This document shows, piece by piece, positions 1 through 10,018 of a stretch of 64,000 nt of DNA (its first letter is position 1; each line of letters begins with the position of its first letter). The DNA is taken from positions 205,785,741 through 205,849,740 of the forward strand of contig CM041465.1 of NCBI GenBank assembly GCA_023213395.1, given 5' to 3'. Source of the DNA: Cycas panzhihuaensis. Lineage: Eukaryota; Cycadophyta. The position numbers and the translations under genes are program-made. The notes beneath the pieces were generated by a model that was given only the letters and a program-made list of their open reading frames with translations, searched no databases and had not been told where the DNA came from.

Positions 1-1751
1 CAATAACATGCAGATGTATTAAGTGTTCCTTTTTGCTCGAATTTATTGCTATGTTTATTGAGCAAGTTTCATATTGCTCTAATAGGGACATACAAGCATA
101 ATCAATGACATGTAGGTTGGATTTGAGATAGATATACCGGCAGATAGATGCCTCTTGTAAGATAGATGACATGTAGGTTGGATTTGAGATAGATATACCG
201 GCAGATAGATGCCTCTTGTAAGATAGATGACATGCTGACTCAGAAATTAACGTGCAAACCCAATGTGCATGCACCGACAAACAAAAAATAGTGATTAAAC
301 ATAGAAGAGAAACAACTATGCTAAAAGACACATTTTTAATGCTTTCATGAATACTAAAAAGTGAACAAAGGACCTTCGTTAATGAGATTGAGCATTAAAG
401 TGAAGTGATGGAATACTGTAAAGATAGGCTTTCTTGCTAGAGATTGACGAAACACTAAAAAAACAATGGTGAAAAAAATACATTAATAAAGCTTGGTAAA
501 AAAGAGTAATGAAACATTGATGAAAAAGTGTGGGAAATACATTACAAAGGATTAATTTTCAAACCTTATAAAGCGGCGGTCGAATATCAAAAAAGGCATA
601 TGCATAAAGAATATCTTGAATGATATAAAGTAATATTGAAAACTTTATTAAAAAAAAAAGAAAATTCTCAAGTGTTAAGGTTATTGTGCAACCTACATAA
701 AAACAAGCGATTGTCAAGGACAAAACAACCAAAAACTCAATCATTCGAGCATTGATCTTCTTTTTGAGATAAACATCCATCTTACAATATCCCTTAGAAG
801 TCATTTGAACTTTCAAATAATAGAAAGAATGCTTAGATGAGTGAATACGACTGTGGAGGGTCATATGCCCAAACAAACACATATAGATCGTTTTTTCATA
901 TTTTGAGCTAAAAGAATCATAGACTAGGTTGTAAAATCATCACAAAGGACAACATGAACATTTTCATAGACATTTGAGAGCCACAGGAAGCAAAACGAAG
1001 TCGTACAGAGTAAAACGAGGGGCCAATTAGTGAGGAAAATCGCCCAAACGATGCCCATTGAACTTGAGATTGATATATCTTGCATGCAAACTTGTTGCAA
1101 GGTAGATGAGGCAGCATGCATGATGCAATAATAGGAAACAAGGTCAATTTGCTCTCCATTGAAGTAAATTTACTCATAGAAGGAAATGCGCAGGAGGGAG
1201 ATGACCATTTTTGGATGCCCAATGATGAAAGATGTGACGAAACCCCTAACACTAACTTGTCATTTTGATCCTTGATAGTCTAGTGGCAGAGTTATTTCAA
1301 AATAAAATGGTTTTTTTATTAGAAAAAATATTTTTTGTGGAGAGAACCATTGTTGCTTACGCAGTTTTTTGGAATATTCCATAGAGAATATTCTTTATAA
1401 AACTTTGGATAAAATTTATTTAATGTTTTATAAAGTTTGAATGAAATAAAACTTAATTGAGTTTTTATTTGGAGTCCAATGCAAAGCCCCTTGCCTGCTA
1501 GCCCTCGGGCATGTGGTGTTTTGGGAGCTAGAGTCATTTTAGGACCATCTAGAGTCAGTTTTTGGAAAGTAAATATACCACAACGCATGATTTTTCAAGA
1601 TCTATGATCTAGCAGTGGTCATATATACCAATTCAGAACATAATTTTGGTGAAAAATCATTTTTTTGCATTTTTTGGCATATTTTGACTATCTGTGAGTA
1701 GACTGAGGCAACAAAATTGATTATATCAGCTATTTGCGTGTAGATTGACAT
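1..1751. other. AT-rich sequence left of COP-D, no recognisable gene
   Basis: Apart from the tandem repeat at 105-234 I recognise nothing here. The stretch ends at the COP-D target site (TATTT at 1752-1756), so it was contiguous with 5830 onward before COP-D inserted. It is therefore probably 5' flank or untranslated leader of COP-A. No copia primer site (TGGTATCAGAGC) and no match to the COP-A 3' LTR is visible, so the COP-A 5' LTR is either lost or left of the window. Short ORFs on both strands show no family motif. Confidence 0.5.
105..234. repeat. 61-bp tandem repeat, about 2.1 copies
   Basis: The unit beginning ATGACATGTAGGTTGG at 105 recurs at 166, and a partial third copy starts at 227. 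The two full copies look identical by eye, so the duplication is recent compared with the decayed sequence around it. It contains the internal echo AGATAGATG / AGATAGATGAC. Confidence 0.9.
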
Positions 1752-1756
1752 TATTT

Positions 1757-2062
1757 TGTTAGAAAACACCAAACATACAGATAGGACACAAAATCATTTA
1801 TGTACACAATAGACGTGAAATAAACAAGCACATGGGGATAGATTTGACGTGGGAAACCCTTTTGGTAAAAACCCACCACAGAAATATAATGTTACATTTT
1901 TACAAATATGCCATAATGTTACAATGGACTAAGTGCCTCAAATAATATAAATGAGATTACATTTGTCGGCCCAAATAATATCACATTAATACATCATAAG
2001 GTCGCACAAACTATCACCTCATTTACATTAGTCGGGTAATTGGATATAATGTCAGTTTAACA
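1757..2062 (-). repeat. COP-D 3' LTR
   Basis: Starts TGTTAGAAAAC and ends TTTAACA on the plus strand (TG...CA ends). It is homologous over its length to 5495-5824. It lacks about 24 bases present in the other LTR at 5669-5692, and the missing block contains the TATATATA tract. The purine tract lies directly right of it. Confidence 0.9.
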
Positions 2063-2070
2063 TACCCCCT
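2063..2070 (-). other. COP-D polypurine tract
   Basis: The plus strand reads TACCCCCT (AGGGGGTA on the minus strand) directly next to the 3' LTR. This is the expected place and composition for the plus-strand primer of a minus-oriented copia element. Confidence 0.8.
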
Positions 2071-2119
2071 TGATGTAAATGTGGGGTCTTGAAGTCTTCC
2101 TAGGGATTGGTCTCACTCT

Positions 2120-3500
2120 TTATCTTTGTCGATAGATCCTCCCTCAAGTATAACCTCATTAAATCCCAAATTTTCAGAAACCTTGATGAAGCAATCTTCA
2201 ATAAGAGCTTTGGTGAACATGCCTGCAAGTTCCTCTTCACTAAGATAAAACTCAGCCTGCATCTTGCCTAATCTAATCTGCTCTCAGATGTAATGGTGCT
2301 ATGCCTCGTATGTGCGTGATTCTTTGGAAGTGTCTCTAATAGTCCCTACAACCATACAACTCCTCTTGCACTGATACTTAGTTGTAGATCTCCTCTTCAA
2401 GCCTCCGTTAAGGAATGCTAACCTCATGATTATTTGATGTGCCTCCCAACTATATATAACTGCTAAAGTAAGGATCATTCAGACTAATAACAACATGGAC
2501 ATTGGTGCAAATGTCTTCTCATAATTAATTCTTTCTTTTTTTTTGAAATCTTGTGCAACAAGCCTTGCCAACTTGCAATCAACTAGGTTCTTAGAGGAAG
2601 GTAAGGGAACCAAATCCCACATGCTCCTCCTTCATTGTAACTCTCCATTCCGAATCTCCTTTTCGCTAGAATCGTTGGTGTCTACCATAAGTTTGATTGG
2701 CATGCTAATTCCTTGTACTCTGTCTATTCTCTAGGCCTTCAATTGTAACATTGGAGTCCTTAATCGTCCTCCTAGCCCATAATGGAACATGGGGTTGCAG
2801 TTTGTGCCTCTTCTTGTAATGGCTCCTCATCGTTACTCCCACTAGGTCCTACTTCCGTCTCAAACACAATCTTAGGCTCATCGACCTCTACACCTGTTGA
2901 ACCACAGCTCAGAAAGGGAACAAATGAAGGATAAAACCTATCTTCAGATAACACCTCAACATGATATGTCATTGACTCATCCAAATTGACATCTAGACTA
3001 ATCACAATGCTATTCCCCCTGCGAATCACACTGTTTGTAAGCTTTGTTTTGATCGCAATCTCCTCACAAATACACTTCAAACTCTTGTGATCCTGCTACT
3101 ACAATCTTTGTCTAAGATGTGTGCAATCAATGCACTCAAATAACTAATGGAAGGTTTTTGACTGGTCCAACACAACTTCGGGAGTAATGCCACGAATAGC
3201 CTTACTAGGTACCCTGTTAAACAGTTGTCGCAACAACTTTTGCCCAAAATTATAGGAGGTGGAATCCTTACCATGTACCAAACACCTCCACATCTCCATC
3301 ATGGTACTTTTCTTTCATCTGTAACACAATCTTACTGTGGGGTACATGGGACAATCAACTCCCGTTTAATACTATGATCAAGGCAAAATTGATTTAAGGC
3401 ATTCTATTATACACCTTTCCATTATCACTTTATTTTCATCACAAACTCGCTATAGAATTTACATCAGACTTATTCAGATATGCACGTGTTGAACCAACAT
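2120..3500 (-). pseudogene. COP-D pol remnant: integrase, RT pieces, RNase H tail
   Basis: Reading the minus strand from 3500 to 2120, I see a decayed integrase core with SDNGKVYN near 3410. Next come the integrase C-terminal part (ILGKSCCDNCLTGYLV, QKPSISYLSALIAH, about 3080-3270) and the linker (2772-3080). Then follow the RT start (MWDLVPLPSSKN then ARLVAQDFKKK, about 2545-2660) and broken RT pieces. The tail is LAGMFTKALIEDCF near 2200-2230, the copia C-terminal signature usually seen as ADIFTKAL. Most of RT and RNase H between these is lost or scrambled by stops and frameshifts. It cannot encode an active polymerase. Confidence 0.75.
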
Positions 3501-5482
3501 CTAATAGGCAATATACCCCATACTACCATCCGTTCAACCACCCAAAGTATAACAGTCCACCAAGAACTGATAACCACTTATACAAACAGGCCAATAAATT
3601 GCAATTTTGAACACTTCACCTCATACATTTGATGTAGAAAACACTGATATATATTCAATAAAAACACCACTTTATAAAATAAATCATACCTTTTAATAAT
3701 GGATGCAATGATCAAAACCACACTGTTTTCTCGCCCTGCGGCTCGGTATCTCTCATAACACACACATTTCTATCAATAAATGAACATACATTGATGTTGT
3801 TATCTCGCCCATTAATCACCACCAACATGCCCTCTTATCAATTAATGAAATTCCACTAACATTGATAACTCGCCAAACAGTCACCAACAAAGAGTGCCCA
3901 AAAACACTCACTTTGCCATCATATCAAAATGCACAATGATCAATACAGTTCACTCGCCTTGACGACTCATACGTCTCACAGAGATCATACATGCCTCAAA
4001 CACGTGTTAATCATGAAATATGCCCTTTATAAATATCAATGCAACAGAATGTTTCAAAAGATCATATGCAACAAAGCTTATATACATTACTAAAGCAACA
4101 CGCCTCTCACAGATATCATGACCACATGCAAAGAAAAACTTCATATAATATATATAATGCGTCACACTATAAAAGCACCAAATGCCATATCACTTTGTGT
4201 TTATTAACATGGCTCATCAAAGTGACATTATCAAAAAATAGGTGTTCTCTTCAATCAATATATCAAAGGCAATTATATCAGCCATTGATTTTAATATGCA
4301 ATGGACGATGAAATAATTCAATGGCGATGAAATACGATTTTATAAACATTGTAAATATCATTGGCAACTCTGAATATATCATGCAATATTTTGAATGGCA
4401 ATCTCAAAGTAATATCATTTGAGTGACTTAATATTTATCAAAATATCAATGGCGTTAAATTAAAACAATGGGCGATGAAGCTATTATGAAGAATACCTTA
4501 TATTAAGTCATAATATCATGGCACGCTGTACATTTTTCTCTCACAGATTGCAATCTTCAGGCAGTGTAACTTGCACTCTTCAAACTTTGCAGTTGTGTGA
4601 AATGTGACCTCTGCGACCTCTTCACACAAGGCAATTTGGCATCTATAGTAAATGCGCCTTCTTTGTTTTCTTCTACAATGAAAACAGGGTCACCAACTCT
4701 AGCTTCGAACTTGCGTCTTTTGCGGCTGCGAGATACTATGAACTACGTGACATGGCTCTGTCTTCATGCGTGACTACATACTACATTGATACCGTCTCCT
4801 TGTACGCAACACAAATTGGCATCTATTGTTGCACACAATCACTACGGACATTTGCAGTGGCATCCAGCTAGTTGGGACTTCAAATGTCGTTTGTGCATCT
4901 CAACATCTCCATTGATACGCCGCTATCTTGCTGCAAATATTCAACGACTCTAGCTACGATGTTAATAGACCACGAGCTCTCCCTTCATCCTCTATAGCAT
5001 CGACTATCACTGCATATCAACAAAAAATTGCGACTATCTCCTTCAAAGTCTGGTGAGTGACCTCTCCACCCAATTGGCAGCTGGCTACAATTCACCTCTT
5101 TACTGCTGCAGACTCAGTGGTGGTAACACAGATAAATAGATTTGGCACTTTCCACGGATTTAGAATACTCATCAATAGCTCGCAATTGAGTAATTGGGGG
5201 CTACAATTTTAGAAACAGGGGGCACCAACCTTCGCTTCACACCCAGACACTTGCACAAAATAAAGCAACCTCTTCCACTCCTTTGCATACCTCCGAAGAC
5301 CAATGAATCCATGCAAAATAGATAACAGAAGGCACTGGGAATCTGCAACACGATCATTGCACCTTCGTGGCTGCTCTTTTAGTTGTCGGATAAGTCGATT
5401 CTCAAGGGTTGAGCTAGCACTACTTGTCAACCAACGATCAGAACAATCTGCCCAACATTCGTCTACTTGTGCATGATCGTCT
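3501..5482 (-). other. COP-D region between primer site and pol, no gene recognised
   Basis: This is where gag and protease should be, but no UBN2, CCHC or DSGA motif is visible on either strand. Between 3730 and 3965 the hexamer CTCGCC recurs four times in AT-rich sequence. Between 4310 and 4490 variants of CAATGGCGATGAA recur. Two short overlapping minus-strand ORFs at 5172-5430 resemble nothing I know. Either the region was replaced or COP-D is a non-autonomous derivative. Confidence 0.5.
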
Positions 5483-5494
5483 GCTCTGATACCG
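5483..5494 (-). other. COP-D primer binding site (initiator Met tRNA type)
   Basis: On the minus strand the bases following the LTR end (CA) read CGGTATCAGAGC. This is the usual copia primer site TGGTATCAGAGC with its first T changed to C. It fixes both the orientation and the inner edge of the 5' LTR. Confidence 0.85.
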
Positions 5495-5824
5495 TGTTAG
5501 GAAACACCAAACATATAGACAAGACACATAATCGTTTATGTATACAATAGATATGAAATAAACAAGCACATGGGGACAGATTTGAAGTGGGAAACCCTTT
5601 TGGGAAAAACCCACCACAGAAATATAATGTTACATTATTACAAATCTACCATAATGTTACAATGAACTTTGGATCCTTATATATAGATCCATAAGTGCCT
5701 CAAATAATATAAATGAGATTACATTCGTTGGCCCAAATAATATCACATTAATACATCATAAGTTCATACAAACTATCACCTCATTTACATTAGTCGGGTA
5801 AGTAGATATAATGTCACTTTAATA
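5495..5824 (-). repeat. COP-D 5' LTR
   Basis: TGTTAGGAAACACC to CTTTAATA on the plus strand; the terminal CA has become TA. It keeps a TATATATA tract at about 5680-5687 inside GGATCC...GGATC-like flanks, a plausible core promoter on the minus strand. It is followed by the TSD copy TATTT at 5825-5829. Confidence 0.9.
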
Positions 5825-5892
5825 TATTTATAGTTTTTTTAAAAAAATTTTGTGCTTATTTAATTGTTTTTTAATCGTTTTTATCTTTTTTA

Positions 5893-6501
5893 ATGCTTAA
5901 AATTACTTTGAGAGGAAGCATAATGGGAATTGTCATAGGAAAACTTATTGGTCTTGAAAATTACACAATTTGGAAACATCAGATGCATAGTTTCTTTCAT
6001 CTGAATGATCTATGGAAGTACGTCAACAATTCTTTAATGGGAAAGGATGCCAATGAGATCATTGATTTCCAAAACAGACTGAAGACAAATGCTGACTTCA
6101 ACACTGAGTATCAATTAAAGAGGAGGATTACATTTAGATTTCACAGCCTATCAATCAGTGGCAACATCATTTTGAACATCAAGGATGCTACTACATCGAA
6201 GCAGATGTGGGACATGATCATGAACCTATTTGAACTCAAGAATGATGTGAGAACCCTCAACTTGCAGAGTCAGTTGTACATATTAAAGATGATAGAAAAC
6301 GTAACGGATCTCATGAGGGATGTCAAATCAGTTTAGGATCAATTGTTAACAACTGGGGAGATCATTCATGATTCAGAAGTTATAGCTTGTGTGCTGAGGA
6401 GTCTATCACTCCCATATGAGAAATTTATAACCACATTGACACTATCTGATAAATTATCCACTTTGATGATTAGATCTTTGAAATCACTACCTATGGAACA
6501 T
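5893..6501 (+). pseudogene. COP-A gag, N-terminal part
   Basis: The frame opens MLKITLRGS and continues with KLIGLENYTIWKHQM, matching the DUF4219-like start of copia gag. A UBN2-like body follows: SKQMWDMIMNLFELKND, then LNLQSQLYILKM. An in-frame TAG at about 6334 (expected CAG) ends the 147-residue ORF. Homology continues in the same frame (IHDSEVIACVLRSLSLPYE) up to MEH at 6501, where GYP-1 was inserted. The next gag codons are at 16764. Confidence 0.85.
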
Positions 6502-7323
6502 TGTTGGAGTCTAAAATGATCCTATGGCTGTGAGAGGACCAGAGGTAGGTCAGGTAACCTAAGTTGTGCAAGTACGGACCGTATGGAGGTACGCATGAGG
6601 CAAAACGGCAGAGAAGTCGGCATTCAGGCACGTATAATGTATGTATTTTGGAACGGGTACGATGATGACACGCATCTAACGGCGGAATGGAACCGAGCGG
6701 AAGCGACACGCATGACTCAAAGGGACCAGTGAAGACCTGTTGAGTCGCTGCACATACGCATTTTATCGTCACGGATACAAATGATGATTAATCAAGTGCC
6801 TAAACAAGTGATTAGTGAAAGGGTACGCATGACTGAAGGGGTACGGTTATGACAACCAGTCATAACCCTTCAGCCAAAAGGTACCAACATGAGTACTTAA
6901 GGAGGTACGCATGAACCACTAGGTTAGGGTGAGAGCCGACTATCAAAGGTACGGGAGCTAGCACGTATGATAGCCATTTGGAGCAGCATTGTATGATAAG
7001 TACCATCTGGGTACGCATATGTAATAGAAGGAATGTATGCTGCTGGAATGCATTCCAACCTCTGTGTAAATTGACTTGATTACTTAATAAAAGGAAGAGT
7101 TACATGGAAAATGGTGTATTCTTTGTGTTGTGATGACGTATTGCTGAGTATGTATTGATTTCTGTACTGCTGTGTACCATTATGGTGTCATTCTGTGGAA
7201 TATATGTGGAATGTATGTGAATGACCATGTTGACAGTATCATGAACTAGACTATAGCACTGTGTAACCTTGACAAGTGAGCAGAGGTATCTTGTAAGTGT
7301 AATAAGATACTTCAAAGTCAACA
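6502..7323 (+). repeat. GYP-1 5' LTR
   Basis: Begins TGTTGGAGTCTAAAATG and ends AAGTCAACA. It carries several GTACGCAT/GTACGG motifs (for example near 6595, 6822, 6838 and 7010) that echo the spacer array at 14388-14800. AATAAAAGG at about 7086 is a possible poly(A) signal. Confidence 0.92.
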
Positions 7324-7341
7324 TTGGTTACTGCTGCTCAC
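7324..7341 (+). other. GYP-1 primer binding site (probable)
   Basis: TTGGTTACTGCTGCTC follows the LTR end directly. It resembles the better preserved site of GYP-2 (TTGGTTCCGTTGCCGG). The TGG start fits a tRNA CCA end, but the tRNA is not the initiator Met used by the copia elements here. I cannot name the tRNA from sequence alone. Confidence 0.55.
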
Positions 7342-7457
7342 GTCACGAGGAGGGACAGGCCTAGGAGTTTCAAAGAAAAAGAATGTGCAAAGGCGAGAGG
7401 ACCACAGGCTGCCAGGATGGCAGTCAGTAACTAAGCCACCGACCGGGGGACCTTCCA

Positions 7458-8153
7458 ATGCCACCTAAGAGGCCTTCAAGGTCGGAAGAGCCCCAGAAGG
7501 ATACTTCACCCAAGGAAAAGGAGACCAACAGACAAAGGGCATTAAGATGGTCAAGGGAAGCAAAACTTAGAAGGGCGAGGAGGTTGAGTTCGCAGAACAA
7601 CAAGACTAAGGGACAGTCCGTTGAAGGATCTGAGGCAAGTGGAGCCCAGACACCTCAAGAAGAGGAAACCAATGGCGAACGCATGGTATTGACACCGGCC
7701 CCAATCAGAGATGATTTGTTTAGCCCGGAGATTGAAGGGAAACCAAAAGTGGATGATAAACATCGAGAAACCTTAAAAGAGGGAAGTATACTAGTGGAGG
7801 ATAGCCCGAAGGACCCAAGTGATAGTGAAAAGAAGGCGGAGGAAGTTCCCTCGGCATATTGGGAGAATAAGCTAACGAGACTTTTTCAAGATTCGGCGTA
7901 AAGGGGATCTGATTAATCGTATATTACAGTGACACCATTGACTATACAAGTTCCAGGTGTAGTGGAACCCATACACATCAAAACTCCATTCAAGAATCCG
8001 CTGTTTGGGAAAGATAGTACAATGGTAGGCACTCCCAAAGGCATCCTCAAGAAGGGGAGAAAGGAAAAATCACCACTAGGTGGGGGACAGTTGCAATCTC
8101 CCAAAATGGATGACTATAGAGACTTTGGGAAACTGATTTTTAATGATACTTGA
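7458..8153 (+). pseudogene. GYP-1 gag N-terminal region
   Basis: An open stretch starting MPPKRPSRSEEPQKD at 7458 encodes 147 very charged residues (Lys/Arg/Glu/Ser-rich). A same-frame segment at 7929-8153 contains IKTPFKNPLFGKDS and TPKGILKKGRKEK. No domain is recognisable. Position and composition fit a gag matrix-like region upstream of the capsid core. GYP-2 has an analogous long charged N-terminus starting MPPRAD (48468), so MPP is probably the true family start. Stops at 7901 and 8153 and a frame change before 8225 separate it from the gag core. Confidence 0.65.
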
Positions 8154-8224
8154 CGCAGCAGAGAGCATGTGTATCTATTTGTAGTCTTATTGATACAAAA
8201 GATTACGCATTTAAGATGAAATCA

Positions 8225-9283
8225 AAGCACGATTCGCCTGTACGTTGAGAGGAGTACCCTTGGGATGGTACAAGGAAACAAATAAGAATGAGCCATGGGT
8301 GAAGCTTAAGAAAGCATTCGAAGAAAGATTTCAAAAGTTCCGCAAGAATTAGAAAGGAAATTGCGTTAAGAGAAATCAGACAAAGGCCGGGAGAATCCGT
8401 CCTAACTTACATTAGCAGAATGAAAATCATTGCGGCCAGTATGATTAATGAGACAATAACAGATCATAATATGAAAAACTACTTTGTAAGAGGATTGAAC
8501 GAGAAATTGCGAGCTATGATGCATGCTCATCCACTGAAATCATTTAAGAATGCCTAAGATCTAGCATTAGATTTTGAAATGGAAATGGACGCGCAGGCAG
8601 GAGGACAAGACTCCTCACCGAGACTACAAGATGAGATTAGAGAATTGAAGCAAAACCAGTACAACCGACCCTTCTGCCAGGTAGGGGTAGCAGAAGAGGA
8701 ATTGGAATTAGAAGCGTTGAGAAAAGAAGTGGCCAGATTGAAAATCAGAAACAATCGAGAAGAAGAGGAAACACAGAAAAAGAAGGATCCTGTGGGAAGA
8801 GTGACCAAATGGTGCCACATTTGTGAAGAGAATTCACATACCACCAGGGAATGTGACTTGAATTTAAAAAATAGTGCGTTGCACCAACAAGAGAGATGGT
8901 GCCATATATGCGACGTTGATATGCATACAACTAAGGATTGTTTCTACAATCCCAGGGGAAAAGCTTTCAGAGGACGAGGTAGGGGAAGGGGAGGCAACCC
9001 ACCTCAGAATGTTTATACAATGAGGGGTGCACCAGAACCCTCGAGGAAAAAACCGCCAATGGGTAGATGCCTCATCTGTCTACAGTTTGGGCACTGGAAG
9101 TCAGAATGCCCAACGAAGCAGGAATACGAACAGAAGCCGTCAGAGGATAGTAAATCAGGCCTAAGTGACCACAAAACAGAAGATTGCAAAGGGAAAGCCA
9201 AAGCGACCAACCTAATGACAATCATACCAGAAACAAAAAATGTCAAACTACAAAATAAACAAAAGGAGAAACTGGATGAATGA
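8225..9283 (+). pseudogene. GYP-1 gag core and nucleocapsid, three CCHC knuckles
   Basis: The Retrotrans_gag-like core reads TLRGVPLGWYKETN, then WVKLKKAFEERF (about 8235-8340). After a frameshift the frame continues with RQRPGESVLTYISRMK and YFVRGLNEKLR. The open segment from 8579 holds a coiled-coil-like Glu/Lys region (residues 18-70) and three CX2CX4HX4C knuckles: residues 79-92 (CHICEENSHTTREC), 108-121 (CHICDVDMHTTKDC) and 164-177 (CLICLQFGHWKSEC). An RGRGRGRGG RNA-binding tract lies between the second and third. The stop at 9281 is TGA in the pol frame (probably once CGA), so gag and protease were one polyprotein. Role: capsid formation and RNA packaging. Confidence 0.85.
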
Positions 9284-9304
9284 TATCCGGATCCACCGAC
9301 AGAA

Positions 9305-9964
9305 ATGGATCGATATGGAAAGGCAAAACAAGTATTAGATGGCCTAGTCCGGGAGGAGAATGCATTACCAATGGGTAAACCGGAAACCAAATACGTCTAT
9401 GTATGGAAGAACAAACAGAAGGAACAAGAAAATCTACCGAAAGAACCTAAGGTGAAGCCCCAAATGGTGCAAATGGAGGAGTTTTTTAAAGGATTGCCAG
9501 CAGAGGATATTCCCAGAATGTTGCTATTAATGGAAAATTTGGTAAAGCAGCTACAGTTGACTATTCCTCTATGCCAAGTTATCGATTGGATCAAAGGAGG
9601 AGTGTTACAGCGGGGAATCACCAAGAGTCTGAAGCAAATCATACCATCATTCGATATGGATCCGATGGTAACCATGACAGTCTTGGGAGAAACATTCCCA
9701 TGGGTAATCGTTGATGGAGGCGCAGTAGTGAACGTGTTACCAGCTTCAACATGGTGTAAATTGGGAAGCCCGAAGCTGGAAGCGGCGACCTATTCGTTAA
9801 AGTTGGCTAACGAACTATTGGTACGACCTATGGGCAGACTAGCCGACATCAAGGTAGATGTGGCAGGGATAGTGGTGCGAATCGACTTCACGATCGTGGA
9901 GACGGAGAAAGGAGCAACACCCTATCCAGCACTCTTGGGAAGGCCATGGTTGTATAAAACGTAA
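9305..9964 (+). pseudogene. GYP-1 aspartic protease
   Basis: Same frame as gag. Residues 135-146 read VIVDGGAVVNVL and residues 207-216 YPALLGRPWL, the front and back halves of a retropepsin flap-type fold as seen in plant gypsy polyproteins. The catalytic triplet is Asp137-Gly-Gly instead of D(S/T)G. GYP-2 has the same DGG, so it is a family trait, not damage. The frame ends at TAA (expected CAA, 9962) and a second stop follows within four codons. The protease would cleave the gag-pol polyprotein inside the particle. Confidence 0.85.
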
Positions 9965-10018
9965 TGCCTCTAGAATTGGAAGAACGTAACCCTCACTCTA
10001 TCAGATAGCGAAAACAAA

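Larger units (their letters stand above)
1757..5824 (-). mobile_element. COP-D: defective Ty1/copia element, minus strand
   Basis: Bounded by two similar LTRs (1757-2062 and 5495-5824) and flanked by a perfect 5-bp target duplication TATTT (1752-1756 and 5825-5829). The minus-strand order is 5' LTR, primer site, long noncoding region, decayed integrase-RT-RNase H tail, purine tract, 3' LTR. No gag or protease can be recognised, so this was probably a non-autonomous copy. The LTRs differ at roughly one base in ten by eye, mostly transitions, which indicates an old insertion. It is inserted in COP-A flank or leader. Confidence 0.9.

Noticed and set aside
559-882. 107-codon minus-strand ORF with hydrophobic stretches that could pass for membrane segments
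   Set aside because: It lies in AT-rich sequence where Phe/Leu/Ile codons are expected by chance, has no known motif, and overlaps nothing supporting a gene.
5172-5430. Two minus-strand ORFs just inside the COP-D primer site as candidate gag
   Set aside because: No UBN2 or CCHC signature, overlapping each other in different frames.
5483-5494. tRNA-like sequences suggested by TGGTATCAGAGC in several places
   Set aside because: Only the 3' complement of the initiator tRNA is present next to LTR ends, so these are primer sites, not tRNA genes.
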